A stretch of DNA of 43,914 bases from Cudoniella acicularis (GCA_013054445.1 JAAMPI010000305.1:1-43914); one strand, 5' to 3'. Shown: positions 33,063 to 43,914, counted from the stretch's first letter. Translations and numbers: made by a program. The notes: generated from the sequence alone by a model not told the origin.

Positions 33063-34809
33063 CTATCTAATATGACTAGCGGTAATAAATAGTCTCTCCC
33101 TCTTTATCTCTAAACTTAACACGGTAGTAAGTATACTAGCGGTAATAACAAGTATATAGGTTTTGCTTATAATAGTAACAATTGCCTTTAATACCTCTAT
33201 TTTCACAACGTCGCTCAAACTAGTAATAAAAGCACTTCTAGCACTAGTAATAGCCTACTAGACCTCCGCTAATAGCGTACTAGGTAGAAGTTCCGCGATC
33301 GAGGTTTAAGATTTATTAAAGAAGACTAAGTTCGTAATAGCTAAAGCGATAGTGACGCCAGAGATCTATACGCAAGTGATAAAGCCTACGGCTAAGGCGA
33401 CGAGTTATAGGTCTACGATAGCTTACGCTACGGAGAAAAAAGCTTATATAAACAGACCGTCGCCGAACCCGATAATAATACTATAGCCATACACTCTTAC
33501 TACTAATGTCTCGATATCTACGGTATATATAAGCGCGCCGCCGGTTAGGCAGAGGAGACCGCCGAGCGTATACTAGGGCATATAGTAGCCGTAGGTAGAG
33601 AGGATAGCGCCATTTCCGATGACGGCGAAGATCATAAGTATGATAAAGGGGAAAAGACGCACGCCTGCTTCGAGGGCGGTGTCGTTACGGGTAAACTAGA
33701 AGAAGATCGGGATCATATAGATAGGGATAAAGATTACGGTTCCGCCTATAGCGGTTATAGCGAAGAGGATAAACATAGTCCTCGACTTGAAAAACTCTAC
33801 CGGGAAGATACGTCGGCTAGTGGTGGTGAAAATGGCGTAAATTTGTTAAAGTCCTAAAAGGATAAAGAGGACGCTAGAATAGTAGAAGAGGCCGATGGTT
33901 TGTCCGGAATTCTANTCGTAGGTTATANCGCCGAAGGACACGGCTATNACGCCGGAGGCGAAGGCTCTTATAGTAAGAACACTTCCGACGTAGTCTATCT
34001 TACGAGCGCGGTCTATTAAANGGATTCCCGGGCGNGGGTCTTTNNTAGGGAGTATAAACAGATAGACGNGGGNNTAGGCGGCGCCGATATAAAGGTTNAT
34101 ATAGAATNCCTATCTCTAACCTNCTAGGCTGTCCGAGAAACCACCGCCGGTGACGNGTCTAAGAACTGTTNCGAGACCCTAGGTTAAACTAGTACCGCTA
34201 ATATATATAGGACGTTCGTAAATAGTCGTCGTTATAGCGAGAAGGGTNATGACTCTAACGTATATTCNTAAGCCGGNAANACCGTAGATAGCCCGTCCGA
34301 TAATAAGAGTATCTATAGATAGCGCGGCGCCGTAGATAGCGNAGCCGAGTTCGAAGAGNAAGACGTATAGTATATAAGTCTATTTAGNNTTAAACTANCC
34401 GAAGATTTTGCCCTAGATCAAGTTANTNGCTACGGNACCGATAAGGAATACTATAGAGAGCCAGGTNAGGTTTTTAANATCGTTAAAGTATATNACGATA
34501 ANNGGCTAGATNTCGGCTATAATAGTNTTNTNAAGTNCGAATAAGAAAGTTAAACTAAGGATAGACAGAACGACGACTGCCTATTTCTAGCTAGTGATGT
34601 CTCGTAGAGGAAGTTCTTCGGNAGTTTCTACTAGTTGTTTTANATTTCTCCGGGTCTATATCTATAGTTAANGAGTTCTTANANANATCTCGAGTTTNCT
34701 TNCGGGGGGCTACGAGGAAATTNTTNTTTNACCCTACTTCTANTTCCTTTTTATTAACGGTATTTCCTACGGNTAAGCCCGCGNAGCTTATCTGATTCTN
34801 TTCCGTTAT
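33063..34809 (-). pseudogene. DHA2-type MFS transporter (multidrug/toxin efflux-like) relic
   Basis: The minus strand reads as a 14-TM DHA2-family major facilitator, a proton-coupled exporter of the plasma membrane. Landmarks in order are LPLRDITS near the N-terminus, a DHA2-like stretch ending in SGTSLTxGLGTVLR, YLFILP and KDPRPGIPLIDRARKIDYVG, FASGVxAVSFGxITY, IFPVEFFKSRTMFILFAITA, GGTVIFIPIYMIPIFF, TRNDTALEAGVRLFPFIILM, GYYMPxYTLGGLLCLTGGAL, YGYSIIIGFGDGLFI, and a C-terminus ending in LSLEIKRERLF. Stops are Trp/Gln-type. From 33915 onward many single Ns occur, so N-terminal residues cannot be read cleanly, and the start (ATA at 34809-34807, presumably once ATG) is a guess. The length fits the family. 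Confidence 0.8.
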
Positions 34810-37532
34810 CTTTTNTTTCTAGGAATAAGTAATAAGGCTAAATTAAGAATAGTATANCNCGAGAGTGATATGACTAANGAGTATTAAAACAAGCTCTAAG
34901 TATTAAATAATAGTTAAGAAATAGCTTTAAGTAGGNCAGATGTNAAACTAAAGGAAATCTAGGCTAAGGAAGTTGATATAGAAAGATAGGGCCNNTAAAG
35001 ATNCTTACTTGATCTACTATAGCCGCTAGNGAGTAAGNCATAATACCTATCACTANAAGTCTAATATNAGNANTATATTATAGCCGGTTAGAACTTNTAA
35101 TATTCTCCTTCGTAATAGGTAGCNAAGTNNNNGTATNATAAAATTCTCNNTTAGCCTNGTTTAGGTGGCCGTAAATTTTTGTCTAATAGTATATAGATAT
35201 NTAAATCTTAACGGTAGCTCTACTATATCGATTGATCNNGTNTNTNATATANTAGCGCTAAAGAGGCACCTAAGAACTAAAGTGCTATTAAATAANAGAG
35301 CCTAGACAGACTCCGATNCNAAGCTAGTAGTTCGAGAGATATTAGATNATGGNTATAAGGCGNNATTATTTAAAAGAAAGCNNTATACGATCGTAGTGNT
35401 TATCTTCGGCCGTTGCCCCTAGTCTNTNCCCCCTGTCTTTNCCCCCTGTCTTTGCCCCTAGTCTCTACGGTCTCTNNCGTATAGGACTACCGTAGTTCGA
35501 AAATTAAAAGTTCGGGTAAAATTATATTCGACTATCTATCTCCGATTATGCCTTAATTGACATGACTNTCTAGATTTACGGGCTGATATTATAGATAGGT
35601 GTCTGCGTNTATAAGCACTATTNCGTAGACTATATCTCTAGTAAGGGTTAGTATAAGAGTGCTATACCGTAAATATTTTATAGCTTTAANTACTAATTTA
35701 TATTTAAAACTTGNCCGGTATNTCGAGTTATATTTATTTTATTTTTATCCCCTAACTCTATANACGTTNTTATACCTATTCTAGTGTTTTATCGTACTTT
35801 TACTAANTAGTATCGAANATNGCTATTTTTNACCTTCCTTTCCTCTAGTTTAGNAGCCTTACCTAGCTCTTCTTANGAACTAGTATATAATCGATCTCCT
35901 TAATGCCNTCGCCTAGCCCTACTAACTAGCCGTATTATATATTCGACGAACTCTATAACCTCTAAGTCAAATTCTTCGATAATTTTATCTACCTAGCAGA
36001 CATCACTCAAGCCAAGTCTATCAACTCAACGCTACTAGTAGAGGATATATAGGGGCGTATTNACGTNATAAGGACATTTGACGGCNNCGAGCTTAATATA
36101 GAGTATCTCTTTAGGCTTTTTNCGAACCTCGTAGCGGATCCTAACTCTATTAGCTTGTTAGGAGTTCTAATTTNATATAAAATCTTATATTTTACTACTA
36201 ATAAATATATNANCTCGGCTACTACTCGATTTATGTTTAACTTTACNAGCCTTNGTCTTATTATACCTATCGAGATTNATAGCTAGAATACTTAGAACGA
36301 AGCTAGGCAGGTTACGTAGTATAATAGGAGCTTTAAGTATTAGTAATAGACGGTTGATTATATAATTGCTTTAAGGTATCTCTTAACTTTATNTCTATAT
36401 TAGAATNTGTCTAAGTCTAATAGTACCCCTTTATTTAACGCTACTTCGCCTACTNAAGCGGTTGAAATCCTTANTAGAGNATTNGCGAGTAGTATTTATA
36501 AAACAGTAACAAGTTATTATAATAGTATAAATATATAGTATAGNAATATAGCGGCATNCTATCAGTATCTNACCTAGGAAGTNCGGTTTGGCCAGGCGTA
36601 TAAGTTAGGTAGGAATACTATATTATATAGAATAGTATATCGAAATATAGTACTATTTCGACTATCTATACACTAGTATGTTGATTCTTGACTTCTAAGA
36701 CTAATAGATTNCTAACTGCGTCGAGTCCTTATATTAGGCCTTTAGGTAGTAGATANTATACCGATNATATGACATATNTTAGGACTATANAGGAGAATTA
36801 TTTTAATATTTNATTTATACCTTATAGATATTAGGCNAGGAGAAACTAGANTAAACAGTGCCTCTGTTTTGTTAGTTACTAGTAATAGCTTTGTTTTATA
36901 ACTTTTAAGATATAANATATCCCTATTCCTAGTCTTTAAAATAAATAAAAACTTCTNTCTTACTCCGCCTATTTCGGATAATCAAAGGAANAATTACTTA
37001 TAAATCCGCCNTATATTGTCTATNAACACAGGCAAGCCTAGAGATTTGTTACGCCGGGCTTACTTTACCTTTACNACTAATTGTTTATCCTCTATAGAAG
37101 TGTCGTTCCTTACTAGTTTTNTTAGTAAGATAGAGATCAAGTATTCTGTTTTCGTTNCCTANATTGACTATCTAAGTATTAAGGTAGATATTTAAAGGCG
37201 GNATANAGGCTCTAAACCCTGCCTNTNTCGTCGNGAACCCTTACTACTTTCCTCGGTTAAACGAGGCATTNTCGTCCTCNCGTNTTAANATAAGTCTAGG
37301 CTCTAAGTNAAAAAGACATTATCACTCGTTAGTAGAAGCTACCCCGTTNCCTCTATCTGGCACTTGCCNCTAAATCCTATAAGAGCCGTCTTCGNTNCGT
37401 CCGAGACAGCGCTANNGAGGATCATTTAAGCTACTAGTNGCGAGGCGGTNATAGNATCGTAAGCGTTAGTATAAAATCATTACTATAATTTTAGCTCGGT
37501 ATAAGCAACNANATGTTGTTTAAACTATATAN
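33915..37532. other. cluster of single ambiguous bases (N)
   Basis: Isolated Ns, very roughly 150-200 of them, occur only in this stretch (plus one at 43801). They are scattered single positions rather than gap runs, which fits consensus ambiguity between near-identical copies or weak read support. Confidence 0.9.
35413..35470 (+). repeat. 13-bp minisatellite, locus 5
   Basis: About four to five units (TGCCCCTAGTCT, NCCCCCTGTCTTT, NCCCCCTGTCTTT, GCCCCTAGTCTCT) in the same orientation, with a few ambiguous bases. Confidence 0.75.
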
Positions 37533-37582
37533 TAGGTCTTTATATTTGTTATTATATTAGGCGACTAGGATATTGATCTTCG

Positions 37583-37668
37583 TAGTCTCTGCCCCCTGTC
37601 TTTACCCCTTATCTTTGCCCTATGTCTCTGCCCTATGCTTCTGCCCTATACTTCTATCCCTTGCCTCC
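37583..37668 (+). repeat. 13-bp minisatellite, locus 6
   Basis: About six units (GTCTCTGCCCCCT, GTCTTTACCCCTT, ATCTTTGCCCTA, TGTCTCTGCCCTA, TGCTTCTGCCCTA, TACTTCTATCCCT) in the same orientation. It lies just upstream of the HMG-CoA reductase relic. Confidence 0.8.
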
Positions 37669-37759
37669 TTGTCTATTTATCTAGCCTCTAAATTAGTCTA
37701 GGTCTGTTTATGTCAATCTACTACTTTTACTTAGATACGGCTTCGGAGATATAATAAAT

Positions 37760-39062
37760 TTGTTAAAAGAATAGATTAATATATTATATACTACCTTTAA
37801 TCTATAAAGCGATAAGAACTATAAACTTTATATCGCTCTTAAATTCTTTATCAAGCTATCTATTAACAATTTGCCGCCTCTCTACCTCTATTAGGTTTCT
37901 TTTACCGCTATACTTTATTATACCCGTAGTATATATAATAGATCGAACGTAAAACTTAGAGAGGGCAGTAGAGAAATTGCTATCTTGTCGCGACGAAGAC
38001 ATAAAAGACATTAAGATCGAAAACTATATTAGCTTTATACGGGTACCCTTTAGTCTGGCTAGCCCGCTAACTATCTACGGGGAGTCAAAGAGGACGGTAT
38101 ACGCTCCTTTAGCGACAGTCGAACCAACACTTGTTATAAGCTATTCTCGAGGCTATAAAGCCTTCTAAGCAACTGGTAGTATCTAAGTTATAACCTTAAG
38201 CGAGGGCTTATCTCGTGCTCCTGTCTTTATCTTTCGAACGGTTAACGATACTCTCTAGTTCTATTATCGCGTGCCGACGCTCAAGCATTTATTCGATACA
38301 AGTAGTGATAAGACTAGTCGATATGCGCGTCTTATCGACGTTATACTATATATTATTAGTAGGACAGTTTATATTAAATTTTAATATACTTACGGCGATA
38401 CGGCTAGATAGAATATAGTAACTATTACTATATACCGTGCTTACTAGGACTTCCTTTATTCTATTTCTAGTAAGGACTTAGGAATTGTCGACTTCTAGAT
38501 CGAGGGTCAAATTTTATCTGATAAAAAGTTATCGTAGGGAAATATTAAAGACCCTCGTAGTATCGAAGTAATAGCCTAGGATACTCTCTCTAATCTTGTC
38601 TGCCGTAAGATTCTTAGGTATAGTATAACTAGACTACGCTCTATAATCGCCAGATTTGAAGACGATAGTACTCGGAATAGTCAGATAGGGCAGAACATCA
38701 ACACTGCTAATACTATGGCTACTATGTTCATCTCCTGCGGTCAAGACGTAGCTAGTGTTTTTAAGTCAGGTTAGTCTTACTTGACTACTGACCTAGACGA
38801 AGAGACGAAGGTGCTTACTCTAAGCTTATATATCCTATCCCTACTAGTTAGGACGATAAGAGGAGGCACGCACTACCTAAGTCAACGAGAGTCTTTAGAA
38901 CTGATTAGTTGTTATAAGGATAGAAAGAAATAGGCTTTGGCTAAAACAATCACTATATTTGCCTTAACACTAGATATTAACACTATTAGTATAATTACAA
39001 ATAACATATTTATAGTAAGTCATTAGAACCTAGTACGAGGTCTACTACGGAGCAAATTATAA
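37760..39062 (+). pseudogene. HMG-CoA reductase (catalytic-domain) relic
   Basis: HMG-CoA reductase makes mevalonate from HMG-CoA with NADPH, the committed step to sterols and terpenoids. From 37953 a 370-codon frame runs to TAA 39060-39062. Motifs in order are NLERAVEKLLSCRDEDIKD, IENYISFIRVPFSLASPLTI (family ENxIGxxxxPxGxAGPL), YAPLATVEPTLV with the catalytic-type Glu, LSEGLSRAPVFIF, SRYARL, GDTAR-NIV (family GDAMGxNM), DKKLS, GQNINTANTMATMFISCGQD, and TIRGGTHYL (family GTVGGGT). About ten internal stops are Trp/Gln-type. Glycines and other key residues are also changed (e.g. the GDxxG region), so it is dead. Upstream sequence to about 37760 may be the N-terminal part of the catalytic domain. 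I see no sterol-sensing membrane domain, so it may be a soluble paralog of the kind found in biosynthetic clusters (inference). Confidence 0.85.
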
Positions 39063-39672
39063 TATAGTAGAGAGAGGAAGATATTATGTCTTTTAGCCTT
39101 ATATCTTTTTCGTATAACTTTTACTTTTATATTAGGTCGGGTATAGTCTTCCTTAATCCGAAACTTAGTTTATTCAAGTTTATAATTTTAACGTAACTTA
39201 TATTTAATAACTTGTTATTTAAAAGTGTTTCTGCCGGGCCTGTTCTCTATAGAGCCAATTTTACGAGTATCAACGGAGCCAAAATAGGCTGACCAAGATA
39301 TACCTAGTCAAATCGGTAACTTATTAAGCCTATTCTGGCGGCTCTCTAACCACCTATAGCCTCTCGCTCTATAGAATGTTCGGATAAAACCCGCCAGTAT
39401 TCCTTAATTCTTTAAGCTAGGTAACCTCTTTTACTCGGTTATATACTAGACATTAAGGCCACTTCTTACTTGGTACGCGCGACGAAATACTATAGTATAA
39501 TAGGATAAGATCTCCGGGACTAATTTTGGCTCTACGGAGCTAAAAGGAAAGGGCCGGCTTTAGATTCCTTCTACTGGTGGCACTATATAGTAGGCCGGCT
39601 TATCTTATAAATAGATCACTTCCTTTCTACATATTTTTATTAACTTGTTCCCGGCTTTTAGTATAGTACTTG
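39063..39672. other. RIP-degraded spacer
   Basis: No frame recognised. CCGGC/GCCGG-type GC patches occur in an otherwise TpA-rich stretch. Confidence 0.45.
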
Positions 39673-40640
39673 ATAGCCTCCCTCCTAGTCTCTTTACCGA
39701 TTAAGCTTTTCTAACGTGTCGTAGAATTGTTATCTATCGAAGACGCTCGTAACTTATTATCGACTTATAATAATCTCTATAGTAATAGCAAACACGTCTT
39801 AGATAAGAAGTGCTTTAAGGTTCTACTAGTTAATTTATCTAAAGAAAGTCTACTATAAGTAAAAGACATCTTAACTAAAGAACCTTATCGCCGTTTCTTT
39901 TAAGCGGTTCGTATTAGATTAGATTAATATGACTTTAATAGTCTATATAGTCAAGAACATAAAGAAGTAGTAGAGTATCTTGCTTCTATACTTACTAGAG
40001 CACTTTAAGTTTTAACTAGATATAATACTATTATAATATACGATAGTCCGAAGATATTTTATAATACTAATAGCGAAAAGATCAGGACAGTAGTAGAGGC
40101 AATAGACATAGTCGATAAAATCAAGCTATTTAAAGTCCGTATATAAAATATACGAACATATAATAGTATAGACCTATAGATATTTAGAGATGACATTATT
40201 AATAACTTATAATCTATAGAGCTTAGATTCGATAGCGAAGACTAAGAATTACGGGAGCTACGACATTTTAGGCAAGTTCTGTCTACCGTACCGAACCTCG
40301 AAGAGCTATCTTTAATAGTTAACCGCGATAGAATTTCTTTAAAAGCTGTCCGACGAATTATAGAATCTATTAGTTCTAAGAAATTAAAAAAGTCTGACTA
40401 TCGCTAGAGTCTCTACTTCTAGAGTCGACCTTTAAGAAATTATCCGGCCTTTTAAAGCTTCTATAAAGAAGCTTATATTAAAATACGTAGATTTCGACGA
40501 CTTCCGCTTATTTATTAAATTTATCGTCTATATTAAAAAACAACTTGTCGCTCGATTATGTTTACTTTAAAGAGATTTTAGAAGTAGGGTGGTTTTTTCT
40601 TAATCGAGAAAAATTTAGCGGAAAAGATATAATATAAAAT
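39673..40640 (+). pseudogene. F-box protein relic, copy D
   Basis: From a mutated start (ATA at 39673-39675) the frame reads ASLLVSLPIKLF, stop, RVVELLSIEDARNLLSTYNN, then LYSNSKHVLDKKCFKVLLVN, parallel to copies A, B and C. Downstream, LRHFRQVLSTVPNLEELSL is a leucine-rich step like that of copy C (LTSNLEELSF). Many TAA/TAG stops occur and a frameshift is likely in the last third. The end is approximate. Confidence 0.65.
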
Positions 40641-41660
40641 CTAAAATCTTTAAAAACAGATATTCTTAATAATCTTAAGATAAAAGGGAGAAGGTAAGGT
40701 AGAAAATAAATCATATATTATCGTCCTATTAAGCAATACGTCCTCTCTTTACGATTAGTAAAACCGATATACTATAGTTTCTAGAGACCGTAAGTCTAAC
40801 TTACGCTAGTATTTTTTAGAGGTTAGTAAAATTTTATTTATATAGTAAATACTATATTAGTTAGAAATGCCTTATATAGTATAGCTCGTTTGTCTTTCTA
40901 AGATAGCTTATTTGTCTTATAGGCAGATAGGTTATTACCTGCTTATTATAGCTTAAAAGAGGTCTTCCCTCCTTCTTTCTTTTGATTCTATAGATATTAG
41001 TTAAGTTAGTTGATTAATACTACTATATTCTGTCCTAATATTACTCTATAACTGATATACTGGCTAAGTGAAATGATCTAAGGAGCCGTTTTAGGCTCTT
41101 AGGAACTCTAGCTACTTAAAAGCCATAGTATATAACTAAGTCGAGGCATATAAGTTTAGAGGCGACTATTTTAGGTCCTCGTTCGCTCGTAACGCCCTTC
41201 TAGGTACCCTCTTAGCGCTTTAAGCCCCCTAGCTTGCTCGTTGACTTCTGCCAAAACTAGCCCCCCTAGTATCTAGCCGGCAAGCCATATCTTTCCGCCT
41301 TATCTCTCACTTTTACTGATTCACGATAGTAGCCTCGAGACTCCCTTATCGGTTGATAGGCCTGTGTCTCTTTCTTCCTACGATAGCTAGTCTCTATCTA
41401 TAAATCTTTCGTCCTTTAACATATTGTCTTTACTATACCAAACCCTTACCTTATCGTGGTCTTCGACCTTACTATCGCATCCTAGAGTCGCGAGGTTTTA
41501 TTCTATATATCGACAGTTCTTTTATACTACCGTGTCTAGCCAGTCCTACGATCGCACTAGTCGGCTATATAAGCAACTGACCGCCGCTTTAGTACCGAAC
41601 GAGAAGAAACGACCGGATTATTCGCTAAAGAACGAATATTAATAAGCTCTTTAGATCAAT
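40641..41660. other. RIP-degraded spacer and possible 5' part of the next relic
   Basis: The first 700 bp show nothing. At 41424-41642 a 72-codon plus-strand frame (TLSWSSTLLSHPRVARFYSI) is open; it or an overlapping frame may be an N-terminal exon of the downstream membrane-protein relic, but the frames do not join simply. Confidence 0.35.
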
Positions 41661-42560
41661 CACTAAAAGTCCTACGAACACTATACTTCGCGGAGGCTAC
41701 GACAGTATGCCTACCGATAGAAGTAGGTGAAGAAAGCAGATCACCGTTTATAGACCCCCTAAGGACAGAGAAGATATAATTATTTATAGCGAAAGTATAA
41801 CCTTCTGATATTAGCTTCGGCTATATTAATAACCCTTCGCGGTAATCTGTCGAGGTCCCCTTAACACTAACTGCTCCTCTAAAGAGTGCTTTTAAAGTTC
41901 TATAGACCCTAGGGTAGAAGATCGATAACCCTTTAAGACGAACTTTTAGAGAAGAGTAGATACTAGAGAAACATAAGGAGATGACCGAGAAGGAGCAGGC
42001 GAGAGACTTGGTACGTGATAAAATCTATTATAAGATATAATATAACTAACGATCCTATAGAAAATCAAGACTAGAGTCCGGATAATAAAGTTCTTCTTCC
42101 GAGGGGTGAATTTCACCTATAGTCTTATTGTCCTCTCTATACTTTCGGTGACTTTCTTAATCTTTAACGTAACTAAGGCTCTTCTACCGAGAAACAACCT
42201 TCCTGTTTAGGCGGTTAGCACGAAAACTTGGCTATAAAAGGTCGTGCTTTCGGTATCTTATGTCTCGCTAGCTTTATGTCTTGTTATATTCTAGAATTAC
42301 TAGAGAGGTGGCTATAGACGTGTTAAGAAAGTAGCTATCTATTATACCCTCTTCGCGATAGTATTCTTTATTTTTAGTATCGTTATATAAGGTATTGCTA
42401 CTAGTATTCTTTAGAGTACGAAGAATAACAATAATAATAAGGACATCTAGGGATAGTTATACGTAGACAATAAGAAACGGTAGGATTTTGCCGACAAAGT
42501 CGATTATATACTAGTTTATAGAATATAGGTAAGTTTCGCCTACCTTTAAGTTCGATATAG
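41661..42560 (+). pseudogene. fungal integral membrane protein relic with a preserved intron
   Basis: Readable order: EATTVCLPIEVGEESRSPFI, IAKV-stop-PSDISFGYINNPSR, then TLTAPLKSAFKVL and EKHKEMTEKEQARDL. An intron follows with near-consensus signals (GTACGT donor at about 42011, ATAACTAACG branch, CCTATAG acceptor at about 42060). The second exon reads KIKTRVRIIKFFFRGVNF and then hydrophobic segments (YSLIVLSILSVTFLIF, VVLSVSYVSLALCLVIF, YYTLFAIVFFIFSIVI), and ends near a KDI-stop-G/DNKKR/VDYILVYR block. The DIWGW...DNKRR...VDY...CR pattern is what I associate with uncharacterised four-TM fungal membrane proteins. Stops are Trp/Gln-type. Function is unknown, and the start and end are approximate. 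Confidence 0.55.
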
Positions 42561-43914
42561 TTTCTAATATTATTTTAGTCTTAGTCCTTAGTATACTACC
42601 TTATTAAAGTTGTTCTCGAGTATATTACGATCCTACTTTACTCGGTAGTCTTTTATAGATACTATTCTAAATAACGCCTCCGGAAGTCTATAGATGTCCG
42701 TGACCGTACTCGTTCGGATCTCTACCTCTCTTAACTTCGCTCCTAGCCTATACCTAACACTCCCGGCTTCGGACTAATGTCTCTATCCTATACTTAGCAC
42801 ATAAAATCTCCTCGCTTCCTACTATCTATCTACTCCTCAAACCCCTTAGCTATAGCCGAAGATGGCTATACTAGAGCCCCTAGCACTCGATTTATTAAGG
42901 TCAAGCTATTATTAGCCCTTACTATAAAGCCCTTCGCTTTTCAAGCACTACCGATCAAGGTTTATAGCGCTATACCTAAGGTAGCGCAAACTAGGTTTGG
43001 ATTACCGACCCTACTAAAGGAACGAGCGATTGAGTATATAGCCGCCGCCCCTAGCGAGCAAACCTACGACGCTGTTCCTATCCTAGGCGTATACGCGAGC
43101 CCCTTAACTAGTCCCGGATTAGCATAACCGTACTATTAACGATTTAGAAGCGTAGAAGAGGCGATCACTAGCGATCAGCGGATAGAGAGTCCTTTAGGAA
43201 GCCTAAGAGGGTAGAGATAAATAGTCGCGTCTTTATTAGGGATATATTAACGGAGTTAGGGCAAATTTTATAAAGTCATTAGTAGTATCTAAGATATAGA
43301 GGGATAGAGTAGACGAAGTACGAGATAAATGTCACTCGCTAGTAGATATATAGTTAATATAGTTCTATTCGGATTCGATATCTATAGAATATGCTTTGTT
43401 TTGTTTAAAGTAGAGTAAGTTAATGACTATCGTAACGATATTTAACCTACCTAACATATACGATATTTTCCTCTTATTAGCGGACGAGAGACTACTTATA
43501 GAGTTATTAAGTTCTTTTATTAACATTTAATATTATATAGAAGATATTATAAGATAATATAAAGAAAACTTTTATATATCCGCTTAAAATAAGAAAATTA
43601 GTTTCTTTAACTAAGTCGTTTGTCAAATTTATAAAATTGACTTTAGCTTATTTAATAGAAACCACTCCTTCTCTTAGCCGTCTATACTAGTTGTTTTAAT
43701 AGTATTTATAAGCTGCCCCTCTATAACAATTACTTAGCTTAAGATAACTTGCCCGACCTCTTTATAAGAAAGGCTTAAGACTAAACTTATAGATATCTTC
43801 NGATTTTTGACAAGCTACCAATAAGGAGTTTGTTCACAGATCATGTCGTCGGAGGTTGAAAGCCAAGGATAATTACTGGTCACCAATAGGCGAGCATTTT
43901 TGAGGGTAGCACGA
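42561..43914. other. RIP-degraded stretch returning to normal composition at the window end
   Basis: No gene recognised. After the N at 43801 the last ~110 bases regain CpA/TpG dinucleotides, so a RIP boundary appears to lie near 43.8 kb. Confidence 0.5.

Larger units (their letters stand above)
34810..37700. other. RIP-degraded stretch with an unassigned coding-like frame
   Basis: Between the transporter and reductase relics, the plus strand at about 35905-36690 reads as a peptide with few stops (VKFFDNFIYLADITQAKSIN, FNLVADPNSISLLGVL-like, NEARQVT). I do not recognise it; it may be a third gene of the block. Minisatellite loci 5 and 6 flank it. Confidence 0.4.

Noticed and set aside
326..37668. 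CRISPR array, because of short regular repeats
   Set aside because: Units are contiguous 13-mers without spacers, and the organism is a fungus.
1..43914. tRNA and rRNA genes
   Set aside because: No cloverleaf-like or rRNA-like sequence was noticed; a covariance-model scan would be needed to exclude degraded ones.

Overview
The window looks like an accessory, repeat-rich stretch of a filamentous ascomycete (Pezizomycotina) genome. The evidence is short GT-AG introns with TACTAAC/GCTAAC-type branch sites, fungal families (HET, 2EXR, ANK-CorA, fungal ferritin-like, DHA2 transporter, pogo/Fot1-type transposases) and pervasive decay that looks like repeat-induced point mutation (RIP). In the decayed parts CpA/TpG is rare, TpA is abundant and CpG is retained. 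Almost every premature stop is a TAA or TAG where a Gln or Trp codon would fit, and reading frames often stay open for hundreds of codons apart from those stops. Species cannot be assigned from what I can see.

Layout. 1-3.9 kb: heavily mutated, with a pogo-type transposase end at 1-161 and a 245-bp MITE at 2482-2726. 3.9-5.0 kb: dead ferritin-like (Rds1-type) gene. 5.2-7.6 kb: HET-domain gene with eight nonsense codons and no frameshift. 8.8-9.8 kb: F-box relic A. 10.1-10.7 kb: 2EXR relic. 10.7-18.1 kb: an island of ordinary, un-RIPped sequence flanked by matching ~46-bp inverted repeats and TA dinucleotides. It carries the only two intact-looking genes, an ankyrin-CorA-like membrane protein (11860-14942, five exons) and a DUF7587-like protein (17410-16179, two exons), with a pogo-type transposase relic between them that is itself split by a 235-bp insertion. 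18.1-43.8 kb: heavily mutated desert holding recognisable corpses: F-box relics B (21.7 kb), C (27.3-28.4 kb, minus) and D (39.7 kb), an unrecognised membrane protein (29.0-30.0 kb, minus), an R-SNARE/synaptobrevin (30.2 kb), a DHA2 MFS transporter (33.1-34.8 kb, minus), an HMG-CoA reductase (to 39.06 kb) and a multi-TM protein (about 41.7-42.5 kb). CpA/TpG dinucleotides reappear after about 43.8 kb.

A 13-bp GTCTCTGCCCCCT-like minisatellite occurs at six separate places, always on the plus strand. Single ambiguous bases (N) are packed into 33915-37532, which suggests a collapsed or poorly resolved repeat.

No pathway can be read across the living genes. The dead set (reductase, drug-efflux type transporter, membrane proteins, SNARE, F-box family) may be remains of a duplicated accessory or secondary-metabolism block. 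The most notable structure is the TIR-flanked, un-RIPped island inside a RIPped desert. All calls come from reading the sequence by eye; no database search or alignment was run.
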